A stretch of 64,000 nt of DNA. It comes from Dipteris shenzhenensis. Lineage: Eukaryota > Polypodiophyta > Polypodiopsida > Gleicheniales. Below the pieces are notes generated by a model that worked only from the letters and a program-made list of their open reading frames with translations, ran no database searches and was not told the origin of the DNA. Shown one piece after another: positions 1-10,140 of the stretch. How positions within the stretch are numbered: position 1 is the first letter of the stretch; every line of letters starts with the position of its first letter. Made by a program: the position numbers and the translations under genes. Location: NCBI GenBank assembly GCA_047967505.1, contig CM106539.1, one strand, 5' to 3'.

Positions 1-245
1 TTATGGCACTTCATATGTCCATTCTAATGTGTACGTGTGTCGAAAGAGGGTGTGGAGTGGAGAGATTAGGGGGAGAGGAAGTGAGACAAAGACACACACA
101 CACACACAGAGGTGTGAGGGGTGTAAGGGATAGAGTAGGGCGAGAGAGTAGAGGGGGGGAGGGAGTGAAGATAAAATTAAATAATAATAATATATATATG
201 TATGCATGTATAATGTATGTATGTGTGTGTGTGTGTGTATGTTTT

Positions 246-280
<35 letters not shown>

Positions 281-1604
281 GAGTGGTGTGTGTGTGCGTA
301 TGTGCATGTGTGATGGATAGAGGATGGATAGTTTTACAAAAAAGTGAGCGAGCTAGATATAGAGTGAGAGAAAAGGGATTGATTGTCCCATTGGCATCTT
401 TCTTTGCTCCCTATGTGGATATCTTTCCTTCTACTGAAGTCAAAATCTACCCCTTGGATAGTCCTACGAGAACATTTCAGGATATCCATTCAAACATTAG
501 GGAGTTAATGTACTTCGGATGGTGTTGTTCCTCCTTAAGAGAGTTTAGTATATTTCTATAATGCATGCTACCAAGTACTCAAAGAGCAGGTGCATATGGA
601 AGCCTCCGTCCTATTCCTCTTCCTAACTTTGATAGTCAAGAATGGCCTGTTCCTAATCCATCCTCTATAGATGCATTTAGAAGGAAGATATTCAAGCATC
701 AATAAAGTTTACTTTTGGTTCAAAATCTATGGGTGTTATTTGGTTCATGCCCTCCATTATATTTTGTTTACTACTTCAAATCAGTTTTCCTCCGAAAAAC
801 ACAAACACATGTGCTTTGGAGCATGCAAAGGCTTTCTCCCACCAATGGACCCTTTTGATTGGTCCTTTGATCTCATATTAACATTCATTAGACCTCATTC
901 TAGCCTTGATGCTTGCATTGCATGTCTCCCGCTATGTGCACTTCCTCTATGTGCCCCCCCATTGCTACTCCTCCACTGAAGATAAGGCATGCTACCAACT
1001 CAACTACGTGCCCCCCATCTACGCCCTCTACATCTGTAGCCACATAGTTTCTCTCTTATCTACTACAACTTCTCCCTACCACCATGTGCTGTTGCATCCT
1101 CCTTTGATATGTCTATTGGAGCCTCGCCACTACATCTACTACTCCATACGGAGCAATCAATTCCCAGGACACATTGTCTTTCACACGGTCACGCTGTTGC
1201 CATTGTAATCTACCACCTCTACCACTACCATATCTCCATCATTCCAACCATCATCACCTCACTAGCACCAAAATCGGCCCCTAGCACCACTCATTAGACC
1301 CTATTTAAAATTTTCTTACACATGGTATACCTTGCCACATCATTTGTCCGTGTAGACCACATGCCAACTCTTGGTCGTTTTGTGTTGAATTAAAATGGAA
1401 TCTTCACCAACAACTTTAGAATATCATATGCCACACATGTGAAGCCCACTTTTGGTATATTAGAGTTAGTTAACTTTTGATATGAACATGCCTATAATTA
1501 TCAATTGGACATGAATTTGAGTATTCTTAGGTCAAAACAGCAAATTAGAGGATAACAATGATGGTATTTGGAAGTTAAAACTTGTGAGCATTCTCCAATT
1601 GAAG
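1..1604. repeat. Dispersed repeat family A, copy 1
   Basis: This block matches 22248-23918 base for base over long stretches, with small indels, so it is a dispersed duplicated unit whose left end lies outside the window. It contains a compound TA/GT/GA microsatellite and a stretch reading as short open frames, none with a recognised domain. Copy 2 carries about 90 extra bases near 23690 and lacks about 45 bases present here near 460-505. Homology stops at about 1604, exactly where gypsy sequence begins; copy 2 continues past that point. The last part (about 1540-1604) reads faintly like the start of a copia gag, which is only a guess. Confidence 0.85.
183..300. repeat. Compound microsatellite (TA)n-(GT)n-(TA)n-(GA)n
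   Basis: Alternating ATA, TATG, GT, TA and GA runs. The same compound array recurs at 22424-22570 in copy 2 of family A and in related form near 24442-24596 and 25803-26040, so it is part of the repeat family rather than an independent expansion. Confidence 0.9.
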
Positions 1605-2890
1605 GGAGCCTCCCCATTGGGAACCCTTGAGATGTGGTCGGCTAGGACGTGGTTCTTCCATTTACGTACCGCAATTGTGAAGTCAAACTCCAAAAGGATT
1701 AGCATCCACCTTTTGATGTGTCCCATCATGTAGGGCTTGTTAACCAAATACAATAAGGTTTGATAATCTACAAAAAGGAAGAACTTGTTGGCTAGCACGT
1801 TCCTGATTTTCTTATCTGTGTAGACCATGGTAGTCTATTGTTGTGTAATTAACCTCGGCATCATTTAATTGTCGACTAGCAAAGTACACTGGATAGTCTA
1901 GGTTGTACTCCCTTGGTTGTTCTAACACACATCCAATGGAAATGTTTGAGGCATCTAAGTGGACATGGAATATTAGATTCTATGCAATACCGGTGCCGTG
2001 TCTAGAGCTAGCTTGAGGGTCTCAAAGGATTTATGACATTCCTCGGTCCAATAACAACTTATACAATGGCCGATCTATGTCTGCATAAAACAAGATGAAC
2101 CTTTGATAGTAGCCCATATGGCTCATAAACCGCCACACTCCCTTGGCATTGGTGGGGGCAGGTAAGTCTAGAATGAGTTTGATCTTGTTGTAATCTGTGG
2201 AGATGCTCTTCAACACCATAATCACCTTGTGTTTGACCCAAATTTGGCAATTGAGGTGATACAACCTACACCTTTCCAAGACTAGTTTCAAGTATCTCAA
2301 GTGATCATCCCATATTGAGTTCACATACACGTCATCAAGGAAGACTTCTATGAAGTCCCTTAGGTACTCCTTGAAGACAGTGATCACCAACCACTGTTGG
2401 GATGTTGTGAACGCATAGGTAAGCCCAAATATCATTACTTTGGCCACATACACACTCCACTTGGCTGTGAATCTAGTTTTATGTTGATCCTACGGGGAGA
2501 GAGATACCTGATTGTATCCCGAGAATCCATCTAGGAAGTTGTAAGCTTCCTTTCTTGTGCCACTCTTTCTATAACACGTTTCATGAAAAGTAAAGGATAG
2601 TGGTCGCACCTTGTGGCAGCATTGACTTCATTTATATCCATGCATACTTGAAGCTTTCCATTCTTTTTCAAGACTATCACGATGGGTGAAACCCACTCTG
2701 AATGCTCTATCTCATAGATGAATCCTGCATCTATGAGTTTTTGGGTCTCCTCCCTCACTATAAGCATGTATTTGGTATTCATAGGGTAGGGACGTTGGCA
2801 CACTGGCCTGGCATCTTCTAGCATGGGTATCGTGTGATGCACAACTTTAGCAAGCACACCCTTCATATTTGTGTACTTCCAGGCCATGCA
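1605..2890 (-). pseudogene. Gypsy pol remnant: RT and RNase H fragment
   Basis: Frames at 2531-2887 contain the RT entry motif (KNGKLQVCMDINEVN followed by a YPL motif). Frames at 2031-2453 contain the degenerate catalytic box FLDDVYV (normally YxDD) and the connection-domain pattern YYQRF. Frames near 1605-1828 contain the RNase H end, with DYQTLLYLVNKP and ADHISRVPNGEAP. The pieces are in different frames separated by stops, so the gene is dead. The sequence ends just after the RNase H motif, where family A repeat begins, so the integrase is absent. Confidence 0.9.
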
Positions 2891-3985
2891 GTCATTGTAA
2901 TCTCGAAGGAGGGAAATTAAATCACTCTCCTCGTTGGGGGTGAGGTCATTTGCTATGAATACTGGTTGTGGGTTTTCCCCTTTCGATGCCAGTTTTACCT
3001 CCTTAACCTTAGCTGGTCCATTGTATCCTTGGAAGCACCCTTCTTCCTAGGTTCTCTTGGCTTGTGGGTACAAGATATTGTGATCCTCGATTGTGTAGGC
3101 CTTGCCAATGGGAAGGTGCCTATTGTAGGTCCTCCTTTTCTTCGTCCTCCTCCTCCACTCCCCTTGGGGTACTGTTCCTCTTTCCCATTGTGGGTGCCTT
3201 CAGGCTTTTGGTACTTGGGAGCTTTGAACCTAAGGGGGGCTCCTTAATGGCACTTAAGGAGCCATTCGAGAGGTATCCTTGCTCAACCGGGATCCCTAGT
3301 TGGTGGAGAACTCATGGTGACCTACATATGTTAGCTAGTGGAGGTTTGATTTGACCCGTACTAATCCTATGCTCACCTCATGGGGTTTGAGCATATTAAG
3401 CATTCTGAGGGGAACCACATTGCTCAACTCTTTGTGCTCAAGGGTTGTTATTTGGAACCCTATTCTTTCTACGACATTGATGTTTGCCAGAATGTGCATC
3501 CAATTTTGAGAAAATTCTGGCTCTGAGAGAGGGGCATATCAAAATTCATCTTCCTCCTTTCATCTTCTCTCTCACAAGTTTGGAACAGTTTCAGAGATGC
3601 AGTTCTATTGGTTGTGTTAGACTTTGAGGCAAATAGTTGTCCTGAGAGAGGATGGTCCTTGTATGTATGCACTTGCACTATTTTCTCCCCATGCCGTAAA
3701 TAGATGTTGTCGATATGCCAATAATGTATGGGTCCAGATATTTGCAAGAAGGTCCTACCTAGGATGGCTTTGTATCTAGGCTATTGGGTAAAGTCCATGA
3801 CTACAAATCTAATGGGGTACATGAAGCCGAATACCTTAATGTTAATACTCGTAAGGACTCCTAGGGGCTCAGTAGTTCCACCGTCAGCTAGCTTCACTAC
3901 CAGTTGAGTTTGCTCAAGGGAAGGTTTTACCCACCTCTTCCAACATTCCTTGGTGCAGACACACACCTGCTCCCCCATCTAGGAT
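2891..3985 (-). pseudogene. Gypsy pol remnant: protease C-terminal part and protease-RT linker
   Basis: On the minus strand, starting at 3985, the translation reads AILDGGAGV followed by VKLADGG and a PLGVL motif, the pattern of a gypsy retropepsin (D-G-G-A active site, as in several plant gypsy families). The linker continues at 3469-3747 before the RT. The copia insertion at 3986-3990 lies three codons before the active-site aspartate. The preceding codons are found at 9465-9530, which read TNAAIPITY up to one stop and then KVDA. Confidence 0.75.
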
Positions 3986-3990
3986 GGCAT
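3986..3990. repeat. Target-site duplication GGCAT, left
   Basis: GGCAT abuts the left LTR and is repeated exactly at 9465-9469 after the right LTR. A 5-bp duplication is standard for copia integration. It marks a true insertion into the gypsy protease region. Confidence 0.95.
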
Positions 3991-4288
3991 TGTAAAGAAT
4001 AAGGGAGAGAGATAGGAGACTCAAGTTCAGCTTTCTTCACAACACACAAAAGAGAGAGGACACAAGGTTGGAGGGTGAAGCCTTTCTTCACTTTTGCACA
4101 CAACAACAATACAATAGAAGAGGGAAATACCCTATATGTCAAACCCTAGAATACGTGGTTCATATGTGAACCCAAACCAAAAACATACGTGGTAGTCTAA
4201 CTACACCACGAGTACAACTAACATAGGCGGTGACATAAATGATAGTCATCCAGGAGATGTATCGGGGGTAGAGCTTGATATCTCAACA
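3991..4288 (-). repeat. Copia 3' LTR
   Basis: 298 bp, beginning TGTAAAG and ending CTCAACA on the plus strand, with TG/CA termini. It is identical to 9167-9464 except at 4089. The pol reading frame runs about 43 bases into it, to a TGA at 4246-4248. Confidence 0.97.
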
Positions 4289-6126
4289 CTCCCCCTCAAG
4301 CTCAAATCCATCTCACGTACACCAAGCAAGCTCCTAAACCTGCGAAGCTTCTCGGTACCCAATGCCTTCGTAAAGATATCAGCCACCTGCTCCTCAGTGC
4401 TGACATAGACAAGATCAATCTCACCAGCTAGAACCTTCTCTCTCACAAAGTGATAATGCACCTCAATGTGCTTCGTTCTAGCATGATAAACTGGGTTATT
4501 AGCAAGCATGATGCTGCTAATGTTGTCACAATGAATGACAACTGCTGCATGAACTGACTGTCCCATATATGCAAGTAGCTTCTGTAACCAAGCTACCTCA
4601 CATGCAGCCATTGCTGCACCCCTGTACTCAGCCTCTGTGCTCGACAAGGCAACTGTTGGCTGCTTCTTGCTGCTCCAACTGATGGCACCACTCCCAAGGG
4701 AAAACATAAAACCACTAGTAGATCTCCTGTCTGAGACACTACCAGCCCAGTCAGCATTTGTGTATCCATGTACCTGTAATGCACACCCAGCTTCATAAAA
4801 CAGTCCATAATGCAATGTGGACTTCACATACCGCAGTATGCGCCTAGCCGCATCCAAATGTGGCTTCCTCGGTGCCTGCATAAACTGACTCACCAGCCCC
4901 ACAGCATAGCTCAAATCTGGTCTGGTTATAGTCATGTAAATCAAGCTACCTACTATGCGCCTGTACATAGTAATATCTTCAAGAAGCTCACCTGTCTCTG
5001 CATTGAGCTTCACATTCTGCTCCAATGGAACAGAGATAGGCTTACAGCCTGTCATCCCATATTTGGACAGCATGTCCAAACCGTATTGCCTTTGCAACAG
5101 CCATATCCCACTCGGGGATCTAATAACCTCAATGTCCAAGAAGTAACGCAGCTCTCCCAAATCCTTCATCTCAAATTTTTGCTTCAACAGCAGCTTCACT
5201 TCATTAATGTCTGCATCACTATCACCTGTAATAATCAAGTCATCAACATAGATGACTATAAGCACAATCCCTCTGTTTGTCCTTTTCACATAAAGTGAAA
5301 AATCTGAATTGGAAATCTGAAATCCAATAGTGACAAGATATTGCCCTATCTTGTCTGACCATGCCCTCGGTGCCTGTTTTAAGCCATACAAGGCTTTGCG
5401 CAACCTGCATACAAAATCGGGGTGTGAATTATCCTCATAACCTTCTGGCTGCATCATATAAACCTCTTCCTGCAAATCACCATGCAAGAAGGCATTTTTC
5501 ACATCCATCTGATGCAAAGACCATCCCTTTGCAGCAGCCATAGCAATTACTGCTCTCACGGTTGCCATCCTTGCAACTGGGCTGAAAGTTTCCTCATAGT
5601 CAATTCCATATGTCTGCGCAAAACCTTTGGCAACCAATCTTGCCTTGTACCTGCTAACAGACCCATCAGCATTGTGCTTTACTTTGTAAACCCACTTGCA
5701 GCCAATAGCCTTCTTATCATGAGGCAAAGGCATCAAATCCCAAGTGTGGTTTGCATCCAAGGCAGCCATCTCTTCATCCATAGCTGCTTCCCAATTTTTA
5801 TGTCCTGCTGCATCCTCAAAACATGTGGGCTCTGGCTCCTCTAGAACCTTGACCATATAAGCATAGTGATGTGCTGTATACCCATCATATCTCAGCCTGT
5901 CAACTGGATACTTAATACGAGTGGACCTCCGTACAACTGGATCAGTTGCAGGAGTCTTTAAATCATGCCTGCTTTTCCTTGCACCAGGTGTAACAACAGA
6001 AGGAATCCCAAGTTCCTCATCAAGGCTCATTTCAGAGCCGCTTGACTCTCCATCAACATGAGAGCTACCAGCCGACACATCAAACACTGGAGCATGGTCT
6101 ACTTTTTCTTTTCCCTTATGTGATAC
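4246..6126 (-). pseudogene. Copia pol C-terminal half: reverse transcriptase and RNase H
   Basis: This open frame follows the stop at 6127-6129 in the same frame as the upstream gag-pol, so it is the second half of one polyprotein rather than a separate gene. The first usable codon for an ORF finder is a GTG near 6087, which is probably not a true start. Counting from there, RT spans about residues 112-360 with the catalytic D195 in HQMDVKNAF and YVDD at 280-283. RNase H spans about 435-575 with D446, E485 and D521. The usual FLGIEV motif reads FLDIEV. The frame ends with TGA at 4246-4248 inside the 3' LTR. RT copies RNA to cDNA in the capsid and RNase H removes the template. Confidence 0.92.
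4289..4300 (-). promoter_or_regulatory. Copia polypurine tract
   Basis: The minus strand reads CTTGAGGGGGAG immediately upstream of the 3' LTR, the expected plus-strand DNA primer for reverse transcription. It overlaps the end of the pol coding frame. Confidence 0.9.
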
Positions 6127-8601
6127 CTACACAACACTATCAGGGCTGCCATGTGACGATTCACTAGATCTCAATCTCCCTGTCCATGCATTAGATCCAC
6201 TAGTAGAGGACTCTCTAGGTCCACTCAAGGCTTGAGATTGCTGCTCTGCATTTATTGCAGCATTCCCATTTCCTGCATCTGCATCTCCTACCATAACAGT
6301 TGGTGCATACCAGCTGCTCATTTCATCAAAAACAACATCTCTGCTCACTTGCATTTTGCGGGTGGAAGGGTTATAACAGCGATACCCTTTCTGGTGCAGA
6401 GCATATCCAATAAAGATGCATTTTTCTGCCTTTGGATCCAGCTTTGTTCTCTTCTCATCAGGAACATGAACATAAGCTATGCAACCAAATACCTTCAAGT
6501 GAGAAATATCTGGTTTTTGGCCTATATACATTTCTTCAGGCGTCATGCCATGGACAGCTGCAGTGGGGGTTCTGTTCATAATATAAACTGCAGTTGCTAC
6601 TGCTTCAGCCCAAAAATAATCAGGCATGTTTTTCTCATTTAGGATCGCCCGTCCTACTTCTGCAATATGCCTGTTCTTCCTTTCTGCAACCCCATTCTGC
6701 TGAGGGGTAGACCTGCATGAGTACTTCCTTTGAATTCCCTGTTCTTTTAGATATTCACAAAATTCTTCTGAAAAGTACTCTCCCCCTCCATCAGATCTTA
6801 GCACTTCAATATGCACACCTTTCTCTTTTTCAACCATGGCCTTAAAAGCCTTGAAATGGCTGAACACTTCACTTTTGTGCTTCATAAAATAAATCCATAC
6901 CTTCCTAGTGTAGTCATCAATAAACGTCACATAATAATGGCATCCACCAATAGAAGCAGTTTTGGTTGTCCAAACATCTGAATGGATCACTTCCAAAGGT
7001 CTTCTGCTCACCTTAGCATTTTTGGGAAATGCATGTCTGGCCTGCTTACCCATTTGGCATGCTTCACATACCTTTTGCATTCCCTCAACTCTGAATTTAG
7101 GCAAACCTGCAACAATGTTTTTCGTTTGCATAGATTTCAGCCTTTGTATATTCACGTGCCCAATGCACTTGTGCCATATCTCAATATCTGCAATGACACC
7201 TCTCCCATGCGCAAACATAGCAGCTTTCACCTCAGGCATATCAACATCCAAGGTGAATATTCTGCCATTTTTGTTGCCTTTCGCAACCAAGCGGCACTTA
7301 TTTTTCAAGTCCTCAACAAAGCATCCATCAGGATTAAATCTAACGTGCAGACCTTGCTCAACCATCTGGCCAACTGAAACCAGGTTCTTAGTGATTTTTG
7401 GAACATGAAGTACATCTGCCAAGTACTTTGTTTTGCCATCCTGCATAGCCAATGGCACTTTACCAACCTGCGTAATTGGGTGCGCAGTATCATCACCTGT
7501 TTCAACATAACCTGGCTTATCCAAATTTCTAACATCATGAAACCACTCACCATGACTGGTCATGTGGTTAGAGGCACCTAAATCAACATACCAAACATCA
7601 TTGCAAGCTGCAGCATCTCCTGACATGGAGTTAACCATATGCTGCATCACAAAAAGGTGCTCATTTCTGTCGTCACCATGCCCACTTGATGATGCATAGT
7701 TGCTTTGCTGCAACTTCCCACTTTTGATGTCATTCTGTTTTTTATAGCATGTATTCTCCTTGTGTCCAGGCTTTCCACAATAATAGCATTCTGTGCTGCT
7801 ATTTACTTGCTGGTTCCTTTGCCATGAACCACGGCCTCTTTGGCTCCCCCTGCCTCTAGAACTACCACGTCCTCCTCCATAGGACTGGTTTTCCTGTTGT
7901 TGCTGTTGGTTCTGATTTCCTGCACGGCCACCAAAACGGCCTCTTCCTCTACCCCTGCCTCTACCTGTATTCGAGTAGAAAGTAGTCTCTTGAGAAGTTG
8001 AGGTGGCTGAACCACCATTCCTTTGCTCTTCACTCAGCAAGAGAGCAATAAGTTCCTGAAAATCAGGAAATGTTTCACGGACTCCAATGGATGTCCGAAA
8101 TTGTGCATAATCTTTCCCAAGACCATTCAAGGTCACGGACACTAAGTCCTCATCATCAACAGGTGCTCCAATGGAGGCAAGAGAATCTGCAAGCCCTTTC
8201 ACCTTCAAGGAATACTCATTTATATTCATATTTTTCCTTTGCACATTGTGCAACTCCTGCTTTAGCTGCATCTTTCGTGCTTTGGTATTTGTGCTATACA
8301 GCTTCACCAATGTATCCCATGCCTCCTTAGGTGTCTCTACATCCTGTATATGCACAATCATAGAATCTAAAATGCTAACAGACAGCCAATACAAGCATTT
8401 TTTGGCTTTTTCATGCCATTCTTTAAAGGCCTTCAATTCAGCAGGAGTGGGAGCAGCACCCAACACTGGTTCTGCAGTTTCACCACTGATGTACTCCCAA
8501 ACTCCCTTTCCCATAAGGAAGTTTGTCATCCTGAACTTCCATGCTTGGAAGTTGTTCTTGTCAAGCTTCTCACTGACAATGGTAGACAGATTCTCAGACA
8601 T
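6127..8601 (-). CDS. Copia gag-protease-integrase, ended by in-frame TAG
   Basis: The frame is open from 8622; the likely start is the ATG at 8599-8601 (MSENLSTIV), giving 824 residues. Domains in order: copia-type gag (about 1-200); a Gly/Arg/Gln-rich low-complexity stretch with RGG-like repeats (213-262); one zinc knuckle, C272-C275-H280-C285; protease with WYVDLGASNHMT (D340-L341-G342, where D-S/T-G is expected); the HHCC zinc site of the integrase (H477, H482, C512, C515); and the integrase catalytic triad D542, D604, E640. The TAG at 6127-6129 falls in the integrase-RT linker and the same frame resumes directly afterwards. That position is unusual for recoding, so a nonsense mutation is more likely. 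Confidence 0.95.
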   Translation of the reverse strand: MSENLSTIVSEKLDKNNFQAWKFRMTNFLMGKGVWEYISGETAEPVLGAAPTPAELKAFKEWHEKAKKCLYWLSVSILDSMIVHIQDVETPKEAWDTLVKLYSTNTKARKMQLKQELHNVQRKNMNINEYSLKVKGLADSLASIGAPVDDEDLVSVTLNGLGKDYAQFRTSIGVRETFPDFQELIALLLSEEQRNGGSATSTSQETTFYSNTGRGRGRGRGRFGGRAGNQNQQQQQENQSYGGGRGSSRGRGSQRGRGSWQRNQQVNSSTECYYCGKPGHKENTCYKKQNDIKSGKLQQSNYASSSGHGDDRNEHLFVMQHMVNSMSGDAAACNDVWYVDLGASNHMTSHGEWFHDVRNLDKPGYVETGDDTAHPITQVGKVPLAMQDGKTKYLADVLHVPKITKNLVSVGQMVEQGLHVRFNPDGCFVEDLKNKCRLVAKGNKNGRIFTLDVDMPEVKAAMFAHGRGVIADIEIWHKCIGHVNIQRLKSMQTKNIVAGLPKFRVEGMQKVCEACQMGKQARHAFPKNAKVSRRPLEVIHSDVWTTKTASIGGCHYYVTFIDDYTRKVWIYFMKHKSEVFSHFKAFKAMVEKEKGVHIEVLRSDGGGEYFSEEFCEYLKEQGIQRKYSCRSTPQQNGVAERKNRHIAEVGRAILNEKNMPDYFWAEAVATAVYIMNRTPTAAVHGMTPEEMYIGQKPDISHLKVFGCIAYVHVPDEKRTKLDPKAEKCIFIGYALHQKGYRCYNPSTRKMQVSRDVVFDEMSSWYAPTVMVGDADAGNGNAAINAEQQSQALSGPRESSTSGSNAWTGRLRSSESSHGSPDSVV

Positions 8602-9154
8602 TTTACAGATCACGAATTGCAACAGGAACCTGTAAACACAGCAAATGCCTCACAAGGGCAAATAGCAAAACTTCTGCAAACAGCCTCACAGGGGCAGATC
8701 CGCAACACTGACGAAAGTGGTATTTCACCACACAGTCACTTCCTAGTGACGATTTTGCATCAACAGGCAACAAGCATGAATCTGCAACTCCCAATATCTC
8801 TGCACACAGGCATACGATGCAATTTCTGTGGCACCTTTCCACCGACTAGCCGCGCAGTGGTCGCACAGTGAAAAACAGGGCCTTTTTTTGAGTGCCTGCG
8901 AAGAACTTCCGCCTTCAAACGGCCTCAAATCAAAAAAATAAAGTCACCAAAGGCTTCGCCCTATCCTGCAACATATACTGCGCTCTCACCACACCGCGAA
9001 GGGCCTCTCAATCTGAAACAGTGCACTCCTGCACTTCTGGCTGTGCTACCTGCAGAGATTTGCTCCCAAACTCGAAATAGGAAAGCTACACTGGTCCTCT
9101 TACCAGGACACCACAAACTTGGCTTGCTTTCTTGAGCTCCTTACCACGAACAAG

Positions 9155-9166
9155 GCTCTGATACCA
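9155..9166 (-). promoter_or_regulatory. Copia primer binding site (tRNA-iMet)
   Basis: The minus strand reads TGGTATCAGAGC directly after the 5' LTR. This is the classical plant copia primer site complementary to the 3' end of initiator methionine tRNA. Confidence 0.95.
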
Positions 9167-9464
9167 TGTAAAGAATAAGGGAGAGAGATAGGAGACTCAA
9201 GTTCAGCTTTCTTCACAACACACAAAAGAGAGAGGACACAAGGTTGGAGGGTGAAGCCTTTCTTTACTTTTGCACACAACAACAATACAATAGAAGAGGG
9301 AAATACCCTATATGTCAAACCCTAGAATACGTGGTTCATATGTGAACCCAAACCAAAAACATACGTGGTAGTCTAACTACACCACGAGTACAACTAACAT
9401 AGGCGGTGACATAAATGATAGTCATCCAGGAGATGTATCGGGGGTAGAGCTTGATATCTCAACA
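9167..9464 (-). repeat. Copia 5' LTR
   Basis: 298 bp with TG/CA termini, 297 of 298 positions identical to 3991-4288. It should hold the element's promoter, but no convincing TATA box was picked out by eye. Confidence 0.97.
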
Positions 9465-9469
9465 GGCAT
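9465..9469. repeat. Target-site duplication GGCAT, right
   Basis: Exact copy of 3986-3990. Beyond it the gypsy protease-upstream coding sequence resumes. Confidence 0.95.
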
Positions 9470-10130
9470 CAACCTTCTAGTTCTGGTAGGTTATGGGGAT
9501 AGCTGCATTAGTATCATCACCTTCAAAGTATTGGCCTAACGTATTGATGGGGACCTTGGGTAGGTTCCAATTCTCCCCCTGCAGTTGGTCGACTTTGGGG
9601 CTAGTAGGATCTTGGGACAAGAATTTCCCGTTCCTCCAATTTGAGAGGTCTCACCAGAGGGTAGGATTCCTTCTTAATAGGGATGCGATTGGTATCTTAA
9701 TCTTTATGGAGAAGAAGGTCTATAACCTAGTGCTATTGCATGGTTCTTGAGTGGTCTCTTAACCTATTGACGGATCCTCGAAACTATAGATGTCTCCTTC
9801 CTCTTGTAGGTTCTGTAGCACTAAGTCCTCTTGGAATGTTTTGTTGCATCAAGTTTGGAGCCTCTAATTTACCGGAGCTCGATAGTTGCTGTTCTTCCAC
9901 CCTCTTTGGCACCCTAAGTTCCTTTGCCCCTTTATGGGTGGTCAGGTGGTCTGAGTGGATGGTATTCGACCCTCTGTTAGCCTTGAGCCTATGCTTGAAT
10001 TCCTCTTGGCATTCCCGTACCAAGTTTTGAGCATCTATTAAGTGTTGTTTCTCCCAGCCCGGGTCTGGATATGTTTCTTTATATGGAGGTGGGGAGGTGA
10101 GACCTTGGGATCATCGCACTGGCCTATTTA
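9470..10130 (-). pseudogene. Gypsy region between gag and protease
   Basis: The minus-strand translation near 9470-9530 leads in frame (with one stop) into the protease active site on the far side of the copia, which ties this block to the gypsy element. A frame at 9784-10023 is basic and unstructured. No separate domain is recognisable. Confidence 0.6.
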
Positions 10131-10140
10131 CATCCGGGTG
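10131..10140. repeat. 10-bp direct repeat CATCCGGGTG, left
   Basis: Exact match to 11159-11168. The pair brackets 10141-11158 and is best read as a target-site duplication of 9-11 bp, the size typical of Mutator-like elements. Confidence 0.75.

Larger units (their letters stand above)
3991..9464 (-). mobile_element. Near-intact young Ty1/copia retrotransposon (5474 bp)
   Basis: Two 298-bp LTRs (3991-4288 and 9167-9464) flank a gag-pol region on the minus strand. All landmarks are present: TG...CA LTR ends, perfect 5-bp target duplication GGCAT, tRNA-iMet primer site next to the 5' LTR, purine tract next to the 3' LTR, and domains gag, protease, integrase, RT and RNase H in copia order. The two LTRs differ at a single position (c at 4089, t at 9265), so insertion was recent. 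One in-frame TAG and a protease active-site change suggest this copy is not autonomous. It is nested in the minus-strand gypsy in the same orientation. Confidence 0.97.

Noticed and set aside
4810-5844. Plus-strand frames opposite the copia RT
   Set aside because: They are shadows of the minus-strand polyprotein; motifs are only sensible on the minus strand.
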